From contig OZ029919.1 in NCBI GenBank assembly GCA_964023275.1, forward strand, positions 8,294,714 to 8,358,713: DNA of 64,000 bases. The letters are read 5' to 3'. The notes beneath the pieces are model-generated. The model did no database searches. It had not been told where the DNA came from and saw nothing but the letters and a program-made list of their open reading frames with translations. A program made the position numbers and the translations under genes. Source of the DNA: Norana najaformis. Taxonomy: Eukaryota; Annelida; Clitellata; Crassiclitellata; Hormogastridae. Shown here piece after piece: positions 20,101-34,600 of the stretch (position 1 is its first letter; each line of letters begins with the position of its first letter).

Positions 20101-22600
20101 TCAATCAATAAGTCTTGGCTGCCTTTCAGTCAGTCCTGCCTCACTCCTTCCCCTCACTCAGATCTAGTCTTTCCGGCTTCGCTCCGAAACAGAAAAAACT
20201 CCAGGAACAAACTAAAATTACTCTAGAAAACATCAAGCCTTCTCAGTAGGACTACTTTCTGCACAGACACAACAGTCTATGCCTGTACCTCTCCATCTAT
20301 CCATCCATCTCTCATTTTATACACAGACACATTATACATAAACACACACACACACATATATATACACAGATAAAATAGACATTTATTTATATCTTCTGTA
20401 TGATATTCATGCATACATATAAAATACAGGTACATCCTTTGACTGCTTTTGATTGCATACTCACACTACCATTACAATGCATACACTGGTGTACATACAC
20501 AATGATTATCAACTTATGCTAATTTTTGAATTCACCCCAAAAGCGTGGGTAGCTAGAAAAGATCAAGTCAACTGTTTGCAAAATGAAGTACAAAGAAGAG
20601 AAAGGTCATTCAAAACTGGTGGTAGTGAATTTCATAGATGTGGACCAGCAGCGTGTGATAAGGCCGAATACTACACGTCATTCTGGTAGGTAGGGACCAA
20701 GAGTTGGCCAGAGGAAACTGATCATACAGAGTATCATAACTAGTGAAGACAAAAATAAAAAAAATATGCAAGTGTATGCAAGTGTGGAAGCATGTCTGTT
20801 TGCATGTGAATAAGTACACATAAACATACATACATGCACACATACTTGTATTAGTGTGTGCAAGTATGTACATACATATGTATGGATGTATATATGTATG
20901 GATTTATGTATATATATGTACAGATATATATAAATGTATGTAAATATGTGGGAGTATGTGCATGTGTTTGTGTCAATGTGTGTTTATAAGAATCTGATTA
21001 CAGTTTGGCATGAAGTATAATTATCTGCCACCAGATGGCGAGGGGGTGACGCCCGTGTCCGCACAAAGCAGATGTCTGTTGAGACTTACAGCTGCCCTGG
21101 AGCAGGATTCCACGGATGAGTCTGAGAGAGATGCGGAGGCAGAGGCAGCCGATTCAGATGTGTACACTGAATGACCTTGGATGCTGCACGGAACAATTAC
21201 ATTCTTGTCCATCTTACGCAGACATCCAATTACAGAACAGAACTGTATCGCCCACGCTTTCTGGCAAAGTGCCAAGTCAAATGCAAGCGCAACCGAATCG
21301 ACAGCTTTTCCTTATTAGCAGTTGTACTTTCAAAACTAAAACTTCTAGACTGGCCTTAAAACTCAAGCCTCATATGCCGAGGATGAGAAATGAAGTCGAC
21401 TAGCGAAAATGCTTGGCATAACTTCTCTGTGCTACTGTTAGCAGTAAAACAGTACTAAAAGAAAATACCAGCGCCTTTCTAAAAAACTAAAACACTGAGC
21501 AAGAACAGAAATTGACTTGAGAGAATGTCTGGTCATCGGACACAAAAGAAGACACCATAATTATATGCAAATCTATACGGAAAGAGCAGCAAAGGAAGAT
21601 CAAGACCTGGAAGACAAACACGGAGCCCCAAGGACAAACGTGACAAAAGAATGGTTGACCACAACCTCCTTTGCATCCAACACTACCACTATTCCCAGAC
21701 ACAAATAACGATTATTGCTGTGGCTTATAAGCAGACACTGTCAGTGACTTAAAGGCTGCAGTGACTGCCTTGTTGCAAGCCACTATGAGTTTGCTGTACT
21801 ATAATATGTAATGTCTAGTGATGTTCTGATTCCAGTAGTGTCTGTGGCTACCAGACATTAGGGCAAGGGTCATAAGTTACAAACCATGACAGTTAATACC
21901 TATTACCATGCAACATGTATTGATTACTAAATATCAGCACCATCATATCTGAAAACACTCCTCTTCCGCAGATCCTATCCTGATTCCTCTTCTTCCCCTT
22001 ATCTATCCCGCAGATCCAATTTCAAACACCACCCACCGTAGCCGTCTGACTGCCGCCTGCCTGACTCTTGGATCTTGACTTGGAACCGAACCCTTCCTGC
22101 CTATTGATTTTGAATTGATAGCTCAAGGGCCTAAAAAAGGAAATGATCACCTCCCCTACGTCTCACTGTGGGATATGGGAAGGCCTGTGAATAAGCTGGT
22201 TCCCACGACTTAGCTTTCATTGGGCGCTGTAGAAATCTCGAGTTTACGATTACTATTACAATAAATGACGTTAATGAGGCAACTCTAACTAGGCCAACCA
22301 AAGAACAAAATTTGGCCACGGCCACTGACCTCTATCCTCATACAGCACTCTACCTTCCGTTGTGCGATCTCACCCAACGCACAGGCAGAGCAACAGGTTG
22401 TGCCATTTTTAATCTGGCAGAAGATACGGTGGTTGTAAACGACGATGATTGTCATACATCATGCCTGACAGGCCAACCAGCTGGACCAGGAGAGGATCCC
22501 AAAGCTACTGACTAGCCCTCAGTGTGTGTCTGCCAGCTGATGAAACAGGTTGCAGTCAAAATCAACTCAGTGCATGAGACAACCTAATGATCACCATCCT

Positions 22601-22659
<59 letters not shown>

Positions 22660-25600
22660 GAGTCTGGGTAAGATGATCCGAGAAACAAGTCCCAGACAAA
22701 GCTAGAAATCCCTGCCTGATTCAGCCATCTGTTGTTGGCCAGGTGGTCATGGTGTTAGTTGCTCTGAAGCCAATCGGTAAAAAACATCAACACCATTCAT
22801 ATTTATCTCCTGCTTCAGTGTGCTTCTAATGCTCCACAATGTATGAATATGTGAACATCAATATATCACACAACAACAAAATAACAAAACAATAACAATA
22901 ACAAACAAAAAACAAATTCGGTTAATATGTCAAGAATCCCTTTACTGTAACCACTAACCTGTGCATAATAATAATAATAAATATATTATTATTATTAATA
23001 GTAACAGTAATAATAACAATACTAATATAATAATACTAAATACTACAACCAATATTTCTAACCCTTAATTTAATTTTTCCATTCCTGAGGGATCATTCTT
23101 ACCTTGTGTGAAAATAATATTAAAATAAATAATGAAGTTAATAATAATGACAGTAAGAGTAGTAGTATTTGCAATAATCTGGTAAACAATGTTATAACAA
23201 AATAAAAGCGTGACTACTCATATCCAAGATGACGACAGCAATGCCAGTGATCCAACTCACCTTCAAACTCTGTATAAAGCGCTTCTTTGTAGAACGTTCC
23301 CGAACCGAAGTCAATGAGTTTGATGCATTTCGTATCCAATTCCACAAGGAGGTTTTCATCCTTGATGTCGCGATGGATGACGCCGGCTTTATGCACCTCG
23401 ACGAGGGTCTTGAGCACCTGTCGCAGGATATCCCTTGCCTCAGATTCATCAAGAACACCCTTCTCAGTGATGTAGTCAAAGAGATCCTTGCAAGGCTCTG
23501 GCCGGTCCATCACAACAATGAAACTGTCCGGTTTCTCAAAGTAGTCAATTAGCTGGACAACACTTTCAACATGAGAAAGTCTCTGAAGAAGACAGACCTC
23601 AATCGGCAACGTCTGTCCATTCACCTGCACAAAAAAAACCACTCCAACTTTACAATGTTACAAGTAATGTAACTTAACAGTGCTTGCCTTTAAGATGAAG
23701 TGTGCAGTTTTGAGCCTCTCCTGAGGCAGTTATCATGTTGAGACCTTCACATGCAAGTGCTCAGTGTCATTGATTGATGCTCTTTCATTAGATAGTGGCA
23801 TTTAATAGATACAGAAATAATAATAATGTATAAAGCACCATTCAGAGAGGGCATCCACAGAAATTCATTCATTCATTCAGAACATTTATATAGCGCCCCT
23901 TCAAGTAATATACCCAGAGGCGCTCCCAGGAAAGCTCCTGCGAAAGAGAAAGTTTTTAACTGTTGGTTAAAAGTGTATCTAGGATCCCACATTAGAAGGA
24001 CATGCAGATTAAGAGGGAGGCCATTCCACCCAAAGGACACAACCACTGCGAAGGCGTGATACTGCACTGTTACAGTGCGTGCAAAAGGAAGAAAAATACA
24101 TACACCGGGACATATCATCCCATCTTGAAGTTGCCCATATAGACCTAAACGTGTGTGGGCGCCCATGTTAAGGTCTAACACTAACAGAAGACTGTGTATA
24201 TTCCAAGCAGCACATCTTTGCAGAAGTCTATTCACTCACGAAGCAACTGGTAATTCAACACACAGCCCACCATATTGCATTCACCAACAGTATAATTCTT
24301 ATTAACAACTAGAAGAGCGCACGGGTGTATTAATAGCAAGAGGTATCATGCACTGGCGAACAAACTCTAGCTTCCAGGCTGGTCTACTTCAGGTAGAGAC
24401 ACAAAACGAGACAAAGAAAAGCCTGACGAAGGAGACAAAGTAGTATGGTAGTCTTGAGTCTGATCTGAGGTGACAATGACTTGGATGAAGCAGATAAAGA
24501 ATATGCTAAGCAAACAGACAGTGAACCAAATAGTACAAAGACACTGACGATCCAAGTGTGGTACAGGCTTGTAAAAAGTAACACCTCACAATCCACAGTA
24601 GTTAGCCTTATTGCTCACATTTTTCAAAAATGAACCACCGGCTGAGAGCTTATACTTCAACAACTTCAAATGTTTGAAATAAATTAAATGGTGAGTACTG
24701 GAATAAAGGATGCAATTCTTTAAAACAATGGCTACCAAGGTTTCACAGTTTAATTATGCAACATGTCAATTTCAGGCCCGGTTCTGAATCAAGGCCACAG
24801 AGAATCTACTAGGCCACTACTCCATCTCAAAACTGTCTGCAGTTAAGTTTCTGTTTAAACTGATAATCGAGTCCAGGCCCATTGCATGAACAAGTCACAG
24901 TCTTAACCACTACACCCCATAAACCGAGGTGAAACTCAAATTCCGGCCAAGATAACCAGAGTTCACATGATTCCCCAAACTAAAGCTTGAAAGACAGGCT
25001 TATTTACACGCACACGCTCACCCTGCATGGAAAGGTTCCCTTCGCAAAAAGCCAACGTGCCTACAAAGCTTATGGACTTCGGATTATGACCCGCACGTGT
25101 CTCCTGAAGACTTTGAAAGTTACACCATCCAAAGTACAGATTAGAATCCCTCTCTGCCGGTCATTCACCCGGTCATTCACCAGGGGTTAAGAAACAACTC
25201 ACACAACCGAGGAAACATCACGTGATGTGCCATACAAATAGCACGCAAAGAGCAATCATTTCTGGTAAGTTAACTGCACATTTATTACATGCTCCACCAA
25301 CAACCGCTTTCAAAATTGCAACCTAACATTTGGACGATCAGTCTGGCTTAGGGTGAAAACACGAAAACATCAGTCTAACAACAATTTAACGGCAACCCAA
25401 CAATCTTCACGTGTCACAAATAGTTGACATCTGCGCATTTGAAATACTTGTTTGAAAGGCAATGAAATGTAACATGATGACAACTGTCTGCATAGCACCG
25501 TATGACCCAAGCTACTGTAACAAGATGCTCTGGCAGCACGTTTTAATAGCCTCTAGACGTTTCTTAGGGACTCTTGTTATTACATGCTTATAAAGCCTTG

Positions 25601-28600
25601 GCAAAACAAGTGTCTAGACAAGAAAGCCACGCACTATCTCGCCGGCTATCAGAAGCGAACTCTGGTCCACAAGTTACGGCGAGGGAAGAGCATCATGGCG
25701 GAAACGACCAGTCTCTGACGCTATTGTTTTCATACATCACAGTAGGCATAGATCATAAATGCAGTGGCATAGAATCAATCTGTTTCAAATCAATCTGTTT
25801 CAAGCAACGCACAGATGACTATCGATAAATTATATCACTCTGTATGACAAAATAAACAACAAGACAAAAGAATAACGAGGATAGCCTGCCATATCCTAGT
25901 CAAGCATACTAAAGATTTACTTTACAAGCATGGTCCATTACAGCCTGCTTTCAACTCTATTCCTTCGAAGGTTGTCAACATCTAGCTTTCTATTCTTTAC
26001 ACCTTCTAAACGCGGCCCAATTGGCTTATGGCAACAGTTACACAATGCTCGTCTTAAGTGATGACCAGCACCTGGAAAACTGACCTTTTCACGGCAACAA
26101 ATAAACAGCAGGTGTAGGTAAAGAGTTTGGCCCTAAAAAAGGCTGAGCAGAGCTTCACTCTTCAGTCAAGAATCCCTCGAGAAACAACTGCTGGCTTACT
26201 TTGATCTTGCAGACACTTCAGCTCCTCTTCTCCCTTCCAAAAGATCTATTGCATCTCCCATAAACCTTAGCGTTATCCACCATAACTGTCAAACCAGTAA
26301 ATCTTCTTGACCCCAATTTCTTACACAAACAAACAAGTTCTTGTGAGGTATCAAGAGTGCTTAAAATCAGTGGATTCTAGCTCTAACTCATCTTTATCTA
26401 CAATTTTCTTTTCTATTTAAAGGTGGCTAACTGTTAACGGCATTACTAATGTGCATACAGGCACTCAAAAAAACCAAAGCAGATGTAAAAAGATCAGATT
26501 AGCAAACACAACAGGCTTAGGTTTCAACAGATGCCAGCTAAGAGAACTGCAATCAGAACACCTTTCAAGCAACTTAACTGGCTGAGTCATATCACAGACT
26601 GTGCAGTGTAGTACAAGTTATGTGGACTGTAGTTGTCAAAGTCAAACTGCTTAAAAATGTCACTGATGTCGTCATCAGTCAAACCCAACACTAATTCTGA
26701 TCTCTGCAGCTTAATCGACAAAATTAAGGCATTAATAGGATGTGATGGCAATCTAAATCTAGTCCCAGGGGTTAAGCAGCATGTATCACAAACAAATTTA
26801 CACCAGAAAATACGCGAAATGAGTAACGCTGAGACGAGGCAAAAATAACCATGTTCAACAATCAAAACTGGTTGACAAGTGGAACTGTTTCACAGCGTCA
26901 ACTCCCAAATGCAACACAATAATGAGCTTAACTGGCCTTTTCCAAGTTAATATCCTTTATTACTAAACAGTTTAAACCTGTAATTCCTCTGCAGTCCACA
27001 TTTCCAGAAATTTAACCAGAGTACACTTTGGCATCCAGTCTTTTTGTCTTTGACTCTTCCCTTTAGCCACACTCTTCCTATTATGGTTTGGAGTGACCTG
27101 GTTGCTTCCCCCATATTAAATTTTGCCAGTGCAGCCTAGCTTGGCCCTCATCAGATCCTGGTCCTGGATCAGTTTGCATGGTAGGCCAAACCTGCCACAC
27201 AGCTGCTTAGACTTTCTTTCCTGATTTGATACCAGAGTCGAGGTGGAGTTTCTTCAGCTGTGCTAATAATGTTCGATTATCTGATACCAGGGTCGAGGAG
27301 GAGTTTCTTCAACTGTGCTAATAATGTTCGATTATCTTTCCTGATTTGATACCAGAGTCGAGGAGGAGTTTCTTCAGCTGTGCTAATAATGTTCGATTAT
27401 CTTTCCTGATTTGATACCAGAGTCGAGGAGGAGTTTCTTCAGCTGTGCTAATAATGTTCGATTATCTTTCCCGATTTGATACCAGAGTCGAGGAGGAGTT
27501 TCTTCAGCTGTGCTAATAATGTTCGATTATCTGATACCAGAGTCGAGGAGGAGTTTCTTCAACTGTGCTAATAATGTTCGATTATCTTTCCTGATTTGAT
27601 ACCAGAGTCGAGGAGGAGTTTCTTCAACTGTGCTAATAATGTTCGATTATCTTTCCTGATTTGATACCAGAGTCGAGGAGGAGTTTCTTCAGCTGTGCTA
27701 ATAATGTTCGATTATCTTTCCCGATTTGATACCAGAGTCGAGGAGGAGTTTCTTCAGCTGTGCTAATAATGTTCGATTATCTTTCCCGATTTGATACCAG
27801 AGTCGAGGAGGAGTTTCTTCAGCTGTGCTAATAATGTTCGATTATCTGATACCAGAGTCGAGGAGGAGTTTCTTCAACTGTGCTAATAATGTTCGATTAT
27901 CTTTCCTGATTTGATACCAGAGTCGAGGAGGAGTTTCTTCAACTGTGCTAATAATGTTCGATTATCTTTCCTGATTTGATACCAGAGTCGAGGAGGAGTT
28001 TCTTCAACTGTGCTAATAATGTTCGATTACAGTTAGTACACAAATTCCATCACCATACCAGCACTATGTAAATCCCCAAATATATTGCATTACCAAATTT
28101 AATATAAAGCACCCACACATACACATGAATGTCCTTCAACTGCCACTCAAAAACACCATCAACAGTTCTTTAAATGCAGTAGGATTCTGTGTTAGCCTGT
28201 CCCAAATCTTCATAGGTATCTGGCAACAATTCCAGGCATCCAACATAACACCCTGTGTCTCATTTCATATCATGATATACTCAGGTCCCAATTCATGGCC
28301 TGTAAAATCAAGTCTTCAGAGCCAAGTCCACCGGGTCAGCTGTCACCACCGACCCAGACAAAACACCATCTATGTGGGAAATGCAACCTGGATACCAACC
28401 AAACTTCTTGAGAAAGTCAGCATCTGGCAAGTTATCTAGGCCTACTGCCAATTGTCACCATTAACAATAGCAGCCCCAAAGCGGTCCGAGTTACTGACTG
28501 TTGACTATCATACAGCTGATATCGAGTGGTTCTAATACAGCGTGGTTCATAAACAAATCACAAACCTCAAGCCAGCTCTCAAAACAATTCTTGGCCTAAG

Positions 28601-31600
28601 GTAAAGAAGACAATTTACAGAGTGCAGTGCAATAGCAAAGCAGTTTCAGCAGTGCGATTTCAACTGCACTAATTACTATGTAAAATATAAGTAATATTTA
28701 ACTTGCAATTTAGACTCCAAATATTTCAGGCATCGTACTATGCATGCTGCATAAGGGCTTTCAGTGTGCTGCATCTTTATCGCTTTTTAAACCGTATACA
28801 GCCCGGTCCATCTTCATATACCATTCAATAGCCATTTTGCTGGTTCTAAATTCTAATACTTTTAATACTGTAATTGTAATCAGAAGTTTGTATGCAGTGC
28901 CTCTTCAAGAAAACTAATCAGAGGCAGTCTCTGTGCTAGCCTCAACAACGTTAGACGTCATTAAGAAATGAACATTCATCCATTAGCAAACATTGATATC
29001 AAAGAAATTTCACATTTAGACAATATAATCCATCAAAATGACATAAAGAACACAAGAAATGGCCACAGACATGCACAGAAGGTACATCCATATGTAACTG
29101 TACCAAAATTTTGTGCATTTTGGGCATACTGGCATGACCTGCAGTAACTCTTATTTGTAAATTTTATTTGAAAATTTTCCATAGAGAAAGACGTTTTACA
29201 TATATGCAGGCCAATTCTTGAAAAGGTAAAACAAAGTTCCTTCAAAATGTCAAGTCATGCACTCACCTTAACCCATTCTGTGACCTTGTCCTTTGCAATG
29301 TGCTTGAGAGCAACCTAGACAAATCAAAATCATTAAACGCAAATTAAAAATTAATTTAATCAGCCAAACATGTGGTGCTATCTACACGTTTCATCAGCTT
29401 GTCATGTGGAAATCGCTAACGTATTTAAACTAACAGACAGCAGCAGATGTCCCATCATTACAGAAATATTGGTCGAATCGGCTTTTTAAAAATTTTAATT
29501 TTCTCGATGTTCCAGGTTAAACATGTGACAGCCATTTTTTTTACTAGTCCTTTGCTTTTGCTTCACAGACCATTGGTTCAGTGCAGATGCACTGATGCTC
29601 ACTTCAAATATATTTTTATGCTTAGTACTTGTGAACTGTGTTTCACAGAGCTATAGCTTCTGCTTTTCTTCCTGGCCTCTAAGAAGAACCAGGATTACGA
29701 GCTCAGACGGGTTTGCTCCAATACAACTGCAAACAATCTTTCAAAGACTTTGGTCACGGTTGTAACTGAAATATCAGTAAGTGTGAAAGACACTACGGAT
29801 TTTGAAAAAAAATGGCATTAAACACAGGCAAAAAATGAGCCAGATTCCCAGGGTTACCCAATGTCAGGAGGACACTCAAGATCAGGTGAATTTCCACAAA
29901 CTGGAGAATACCCTAGGAAGGCCTGGAGAGTATCAAATAGCAGGAGGATAACTATGATTGTACAGAGTAGACAGATTGGCAAGATGAAAAGCAGGCCAAC
30001 ACAAAACGACAGTAGTCGGTGTGCCAAATACTGCAATCTTAATCTGAAGCATTTGTCACCCTTAAACTAGTAAACAACACTCCAATATCTTATCTTTTAA
30101 AATTATGGCTGCCCCCTAAAGCTAGGAAATTCTTTTTAAACCCTGCATTCAAAGAGCTGCTGAACGTGACAGAGATTTTATCACTTAACAGTGGCAAGGT
30201 TAATTTCTCACTTACACGGCCTCCTTGATCTTCATGCCTACTCCCTTAAATTAGTGTCTGGTAACAGCAGATGTCAGTGTGGCCAGAATGCGCTAAGGCT
30301 TTATCTGCCAACAAAGCAAACTGTAGTCTAAAGCCAGACACTCACTTAGCATTTTATGGTACAAAGTCTTGCTATTGGCCAAAATGGATGTGCCTTATTG
30401 CTAGACACAAGAAGTTTAGGAGCATTCTGAGGACTTTGTAACGTATGCCATAACCATACATTGCTCTTAAGAGTGCAGTTATGGCAACGGTCAATTTTAG
30501 ACTCAAGTGGTTTCTAGATTTCAGGTACATCAAGTACCCTGTAGTACCTTCTCCTGGTCCGTCTGAACAAGAATACATTTGTGCAGTAATGAATCATGCA
30601 AAACTTGTCAACAGGAAAGGAGAAGAGAAATACCAGTACAGATAAGCTCATGAAGAAGTTTCACTTTTGGTTATATTTCAGAGTATCCAAGGCATTTAAC
30701 ATTTTAGTGACAGAATATACAATTATGGTATGTTTGCAGCATTAAAGATTTATGTGTCAGAACAGATTCTACTTAAGTATGCTACAATCCAAAAGATCTG
30801 ATTTTGGTAAACAATAAATACTTTTGACTCTTTCTGATAAATAATTGATAAGCATCATTTTTTAACCCGTAGACTCATGCACCCATAAGTGTGTACAGAT
30901 TCACACTTGTAAAGTAAAATGTAATATAAAGTAATGTAGGGTAACGACATAACAGATGCTCAAGTGCATGAGGTTACAGCGATACATTTCCATTTTACTC
31001 TTCTGGTTAGTTCTTTCCACAAAAGCCCTGGTACTGAAACTGACCCAACCCAGCACTTGAAGGCTTCACCCATGTGGCAAATGACTAGTTTTTCCAACAG
31101 GGGTACAATAGGTAACACCACTGGACGTGTTTACACCTGCCACAGTTAACTCATGCTGTTTTTTCGGTTTCTGCGCATTTTTTGTGAGATACTTATGATG
31201 TGCTACATTAAGTGCCTAGATAAAAACAAGCACGAATACATACACAGCAGTTGTGGGGCACTTCAAATAACCATATGGCAATACATTATACTTCAAACAA
31301 AACACACACACACCTTTGCACAAGAAAAAGTAAGATTTCAACTTTCAAAATACTACTATGAAGTACCATAAAAACATTCCTTCAATCCCACAACATCTTC
31401 TTGGGCCAAGTTTTATGTTCAACCAGACAATAACACGGATTTAGACCAAGTGCAAGCATACTGCAGCAAAAGTGAGGAAACCACAGCTGACTAAGGATGA
31501 GCACTGCTCGCTTAGATCAACAACACAACGCTTCCCGTAAGTGACTCAAAAAACCCAGCCAGACGTCTGAACCAAAATAGACGAGCATTTTTAATGTGAA

Positions 31601-34600
31601 ACTGGTCCAAAACACCACCTCATACTCAGTTTACCAAACAGACCTGAAAGTTTAAAATGTCATATATTTTCAGTTATGCCTAAGCTTTCCAGCAGGGACT
31701 TAAACTGTAAGATATTGCGAACGTTTTCAGTAAAACGCACAACAACATGATCTTGCATTTTCCGCAAAGCACATTACCCAGCAGTTTACATTTGTAAACA
31801 CCATGCGCTTTAATTTAAACACACAACTATGAATTGTGTTTCCTTGCCATAAACCTGACAGGATTATGTGATATATGCATTTAAAATCATAAACAAATGA
31901 CAAGAATGGCAAGGCTGTACGGTACCAGTTGCACTTTCAGCCTTGAACTCAAAACAGGGATGATTGGGTTTTGTAGAAATACGTAACAACCAGTACAAAC
32001 GATGAAACAACCGACCCAAACGAAACCCAGACCCAACTGAACAACAAACCCAGACCCAAGTGAACAACCCCAATGAACTAAGTAAATAAAAATGAAGAGC
32101 TGGTTACAGTTCCCACCAAAATCACCACCAACAACACTTAATTTATCTTTTAGTAGCAGGTGAAGGTGAAAAAATACAGGACTGATCATATGCTAGATGC
32201 TCCTGGACACAGCGCAGCTTCAGTTGTGCATACTACGGGTAATTCTGTCTCAAATATCGGCCAACGGTAGCCAAAAATGTTCACAGGCAGACGAGGAAGC
32301 ACAGCGCAGCCTTTATGGTAATAAGTTAGAAATGTCTGGTTGTAAGGAACAGATTATTAATCACTAGACAGACATATTCATGGCTCATTTGCCTAATTGT
32401 CATAGACAGGAATCAAAACAAGCAGCTCAGCATCCAGAGGCAGAAGGCAGAGACCGGACCTAGTCCAGCAGGATGTCCAATTACTAACAGTAGCCGATTA
32501 TTAGCCCACAGAACAGTAAGATAAGAATTATGGCATGCAAAATAAGAAAATTAATCAAGTCTCACACAAGATTAAGCTCTAAGCCCTTCCTATCATAACA
32601 ACAACTACCAGGGAAACCTTTCCCGTCTGAATGGTCAACCCGCAGCACTGAAGTGCTTCTCGTGAGCTTCAAAATGTGCTAAACAAACGTTCCGTTACAA
32701 TTAAAAACAGCAGCCATACAACAGATATGATATTTGCTGGACAATGGCCCAAAATTCGATAAAGATGGCTAATTTTCCAGTGTTGTTTTGTGCACGCTCT
32801 TATCTGCCAAGAAACTAATAAAAAATGATAAAAACAACAACAGTAATGATACAGAGTAACTTCTGTCGCGCTAGTACCTAGCATGTCCTACTTTCGCCAT
32901 TACTTACTATTCGTATTCATGTTCGGCCTAATAATGTTTTAGTTATTCGTATTCGGCTGAACAGTAATAAAGGCTATATGGTATAGCTCTAGTAGTTAAT
33001 TATCTTAAATTTAAATGCAGGAAAGTGTTTCAAATATCTACTTACACATCTTCCATCCTTCTTACAGATACCGGCGTAGACAGTCCCAAATCCTCCACTT
33101 CCAAGGACCTGGTCAACAGAATAAGCTTTTTCGAATGCCTCTTTGTCCTTTTTATCTGTCAAAATCAACAAACACAAGACTCAAACTACAGACCTTGCAA
33201 ACTGCAATCCACAGTGATAACCAGACTAGACTGTCATCCCAAGACCTAGTTATTTGTTTCAGGATTGCTGCATAAATTTAACAGTTTGCCACAAATGTAG
33301 CAGTGCAACACAACAGAATACAACACAGAAATTATACATACTTGGTATTCCAAGTATCATTTAATTATCCGCATAAGGATTGCTTTGTACATTAACAATG
33401 CAATACAATAGAAAAATGTAAAGAAAATAATTTTGCCATTCCAAGATACTCAGATATTTCTGCAAGGAGTGTTTTATAACTTTAAAACACTTACACATAT
33501 ACATTTACACACTTCTATATAGAAACTCCTCAAGCGTGGTCCTAAGAATCATTCGTACTCATATACCCACCAGTACAGGAAGAAGAACCAAATGGGTGCC
33601 ATATGGCACGGTATTCCACCCATCAAAGGACTAACCCAACTTTATTTTACTTAACTTTACTGCACCTGCCAGTGTTTGTATCAAGAAAAGCAAGCAGCCA
33701 CCCAATGCTCTCCTTCCCAAGTTTAACAACATTTTAAGTACAACAGAAACAAAAACATGTAGATGAACTAAGTATTAATATTTTATTCTACAGTTCTTTT
33801 GTTCAGCTGCTAAGCAGTCGTGCAACTGGCACCTCACCAACATCCTTAAACAGGTTTATAACTCAAAAGTTGAAGTGTCAAACTGCCATACTACATTACA
33901 GGTGAGCATTCAACCATATCACACACCCAGACAATCACACATACAAATTAACAGGCTTTTCATTGTTACTCAACTCTCAAACGGCCCTAGGACTAAGCAG
34001 GGCAACAGCCTGCAAAATTTTCCTAGAGCTGCTCAAAACAAGGACAGGCAACTAAGGGGCGTTCCGAGGCGATCCTCGCAGAACAGAACAGAACACCAGC
34101 CTTGAAACTAAGATCATTCAAAGATAAGCAGTTGTCACGTACGCCAGTGACACACAAGAAGGTGAAATTCCTCTCCACATAATGTTAATGTCACATCAAG
34201 ATAAAGCCTGCCGGAATGGAATTTACCAGGTCGCTAAAGGTTATTCATGGAATCCACTCCAATGGATACTATGTTTGAAAAATAAATAATGCTGTGCTTT
34301 GCTTCATAGCCAAAACTGCAAACACAAGAAATTGCCAAAACAAGCAAGTAATCACATATTCAACAGCTGCTGTGGCATACCCATTTTAGTAAAATATGCA
34401 GCGTGAATCCAACAGCTGCTATGCATACCCATTTTAGTAACATATGCACAGTGTGAATTGAAGTTGGAAAGTGTGGAGGTAGGGAAGGTTGGGCAGGGAG
34501 TTAATTAATGGGAAAATGCTTCACTACACAGGGGTGGTCTGAACAAGAATGGGGGATGTATTCTCCTTTTCCCTCTATTATTTGCACACCGTTAAACTCT

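Larger units (their letters stand above)
18248..23260 (-). other. PIM intron 4 (largely repeats, no gene)
   Basis: Holds the 29-bp minisatellite, two copies of a motif containing GCGC...GATTCCCCGTCAAAGTGCA (about 19027-19053 and 19965-19990), a TA/TG/CA-rich stretch at 20330-20970, a LINE 3' end (21935-22258), a (CT)n tract (22603-22657) and an AT-rich (AAT)n-like stretch (22968-23060). No coding exon was recognised. Confidence 0.7.
23625..29266 (-). other. PIM intron 3 (repeats, no gene)
   Basis: Contains the (TGAA)-tailed retroposon at 23866-24240, a possible tRNA-like SINE at 24740-24960 and the 65/54-bp minisatellite at 27213-28030. The open frames near 26587-26865 on either strand match nothing I recognise and lack coding character. 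Confidence 0.7.

Noticed and set aside
26587-26865. 92-aa minus-strand frame in PIM intron 3
   Set aside because: No recognisable motif, no splice logic connecting it to PIM, and the PIM exons are complete without it.
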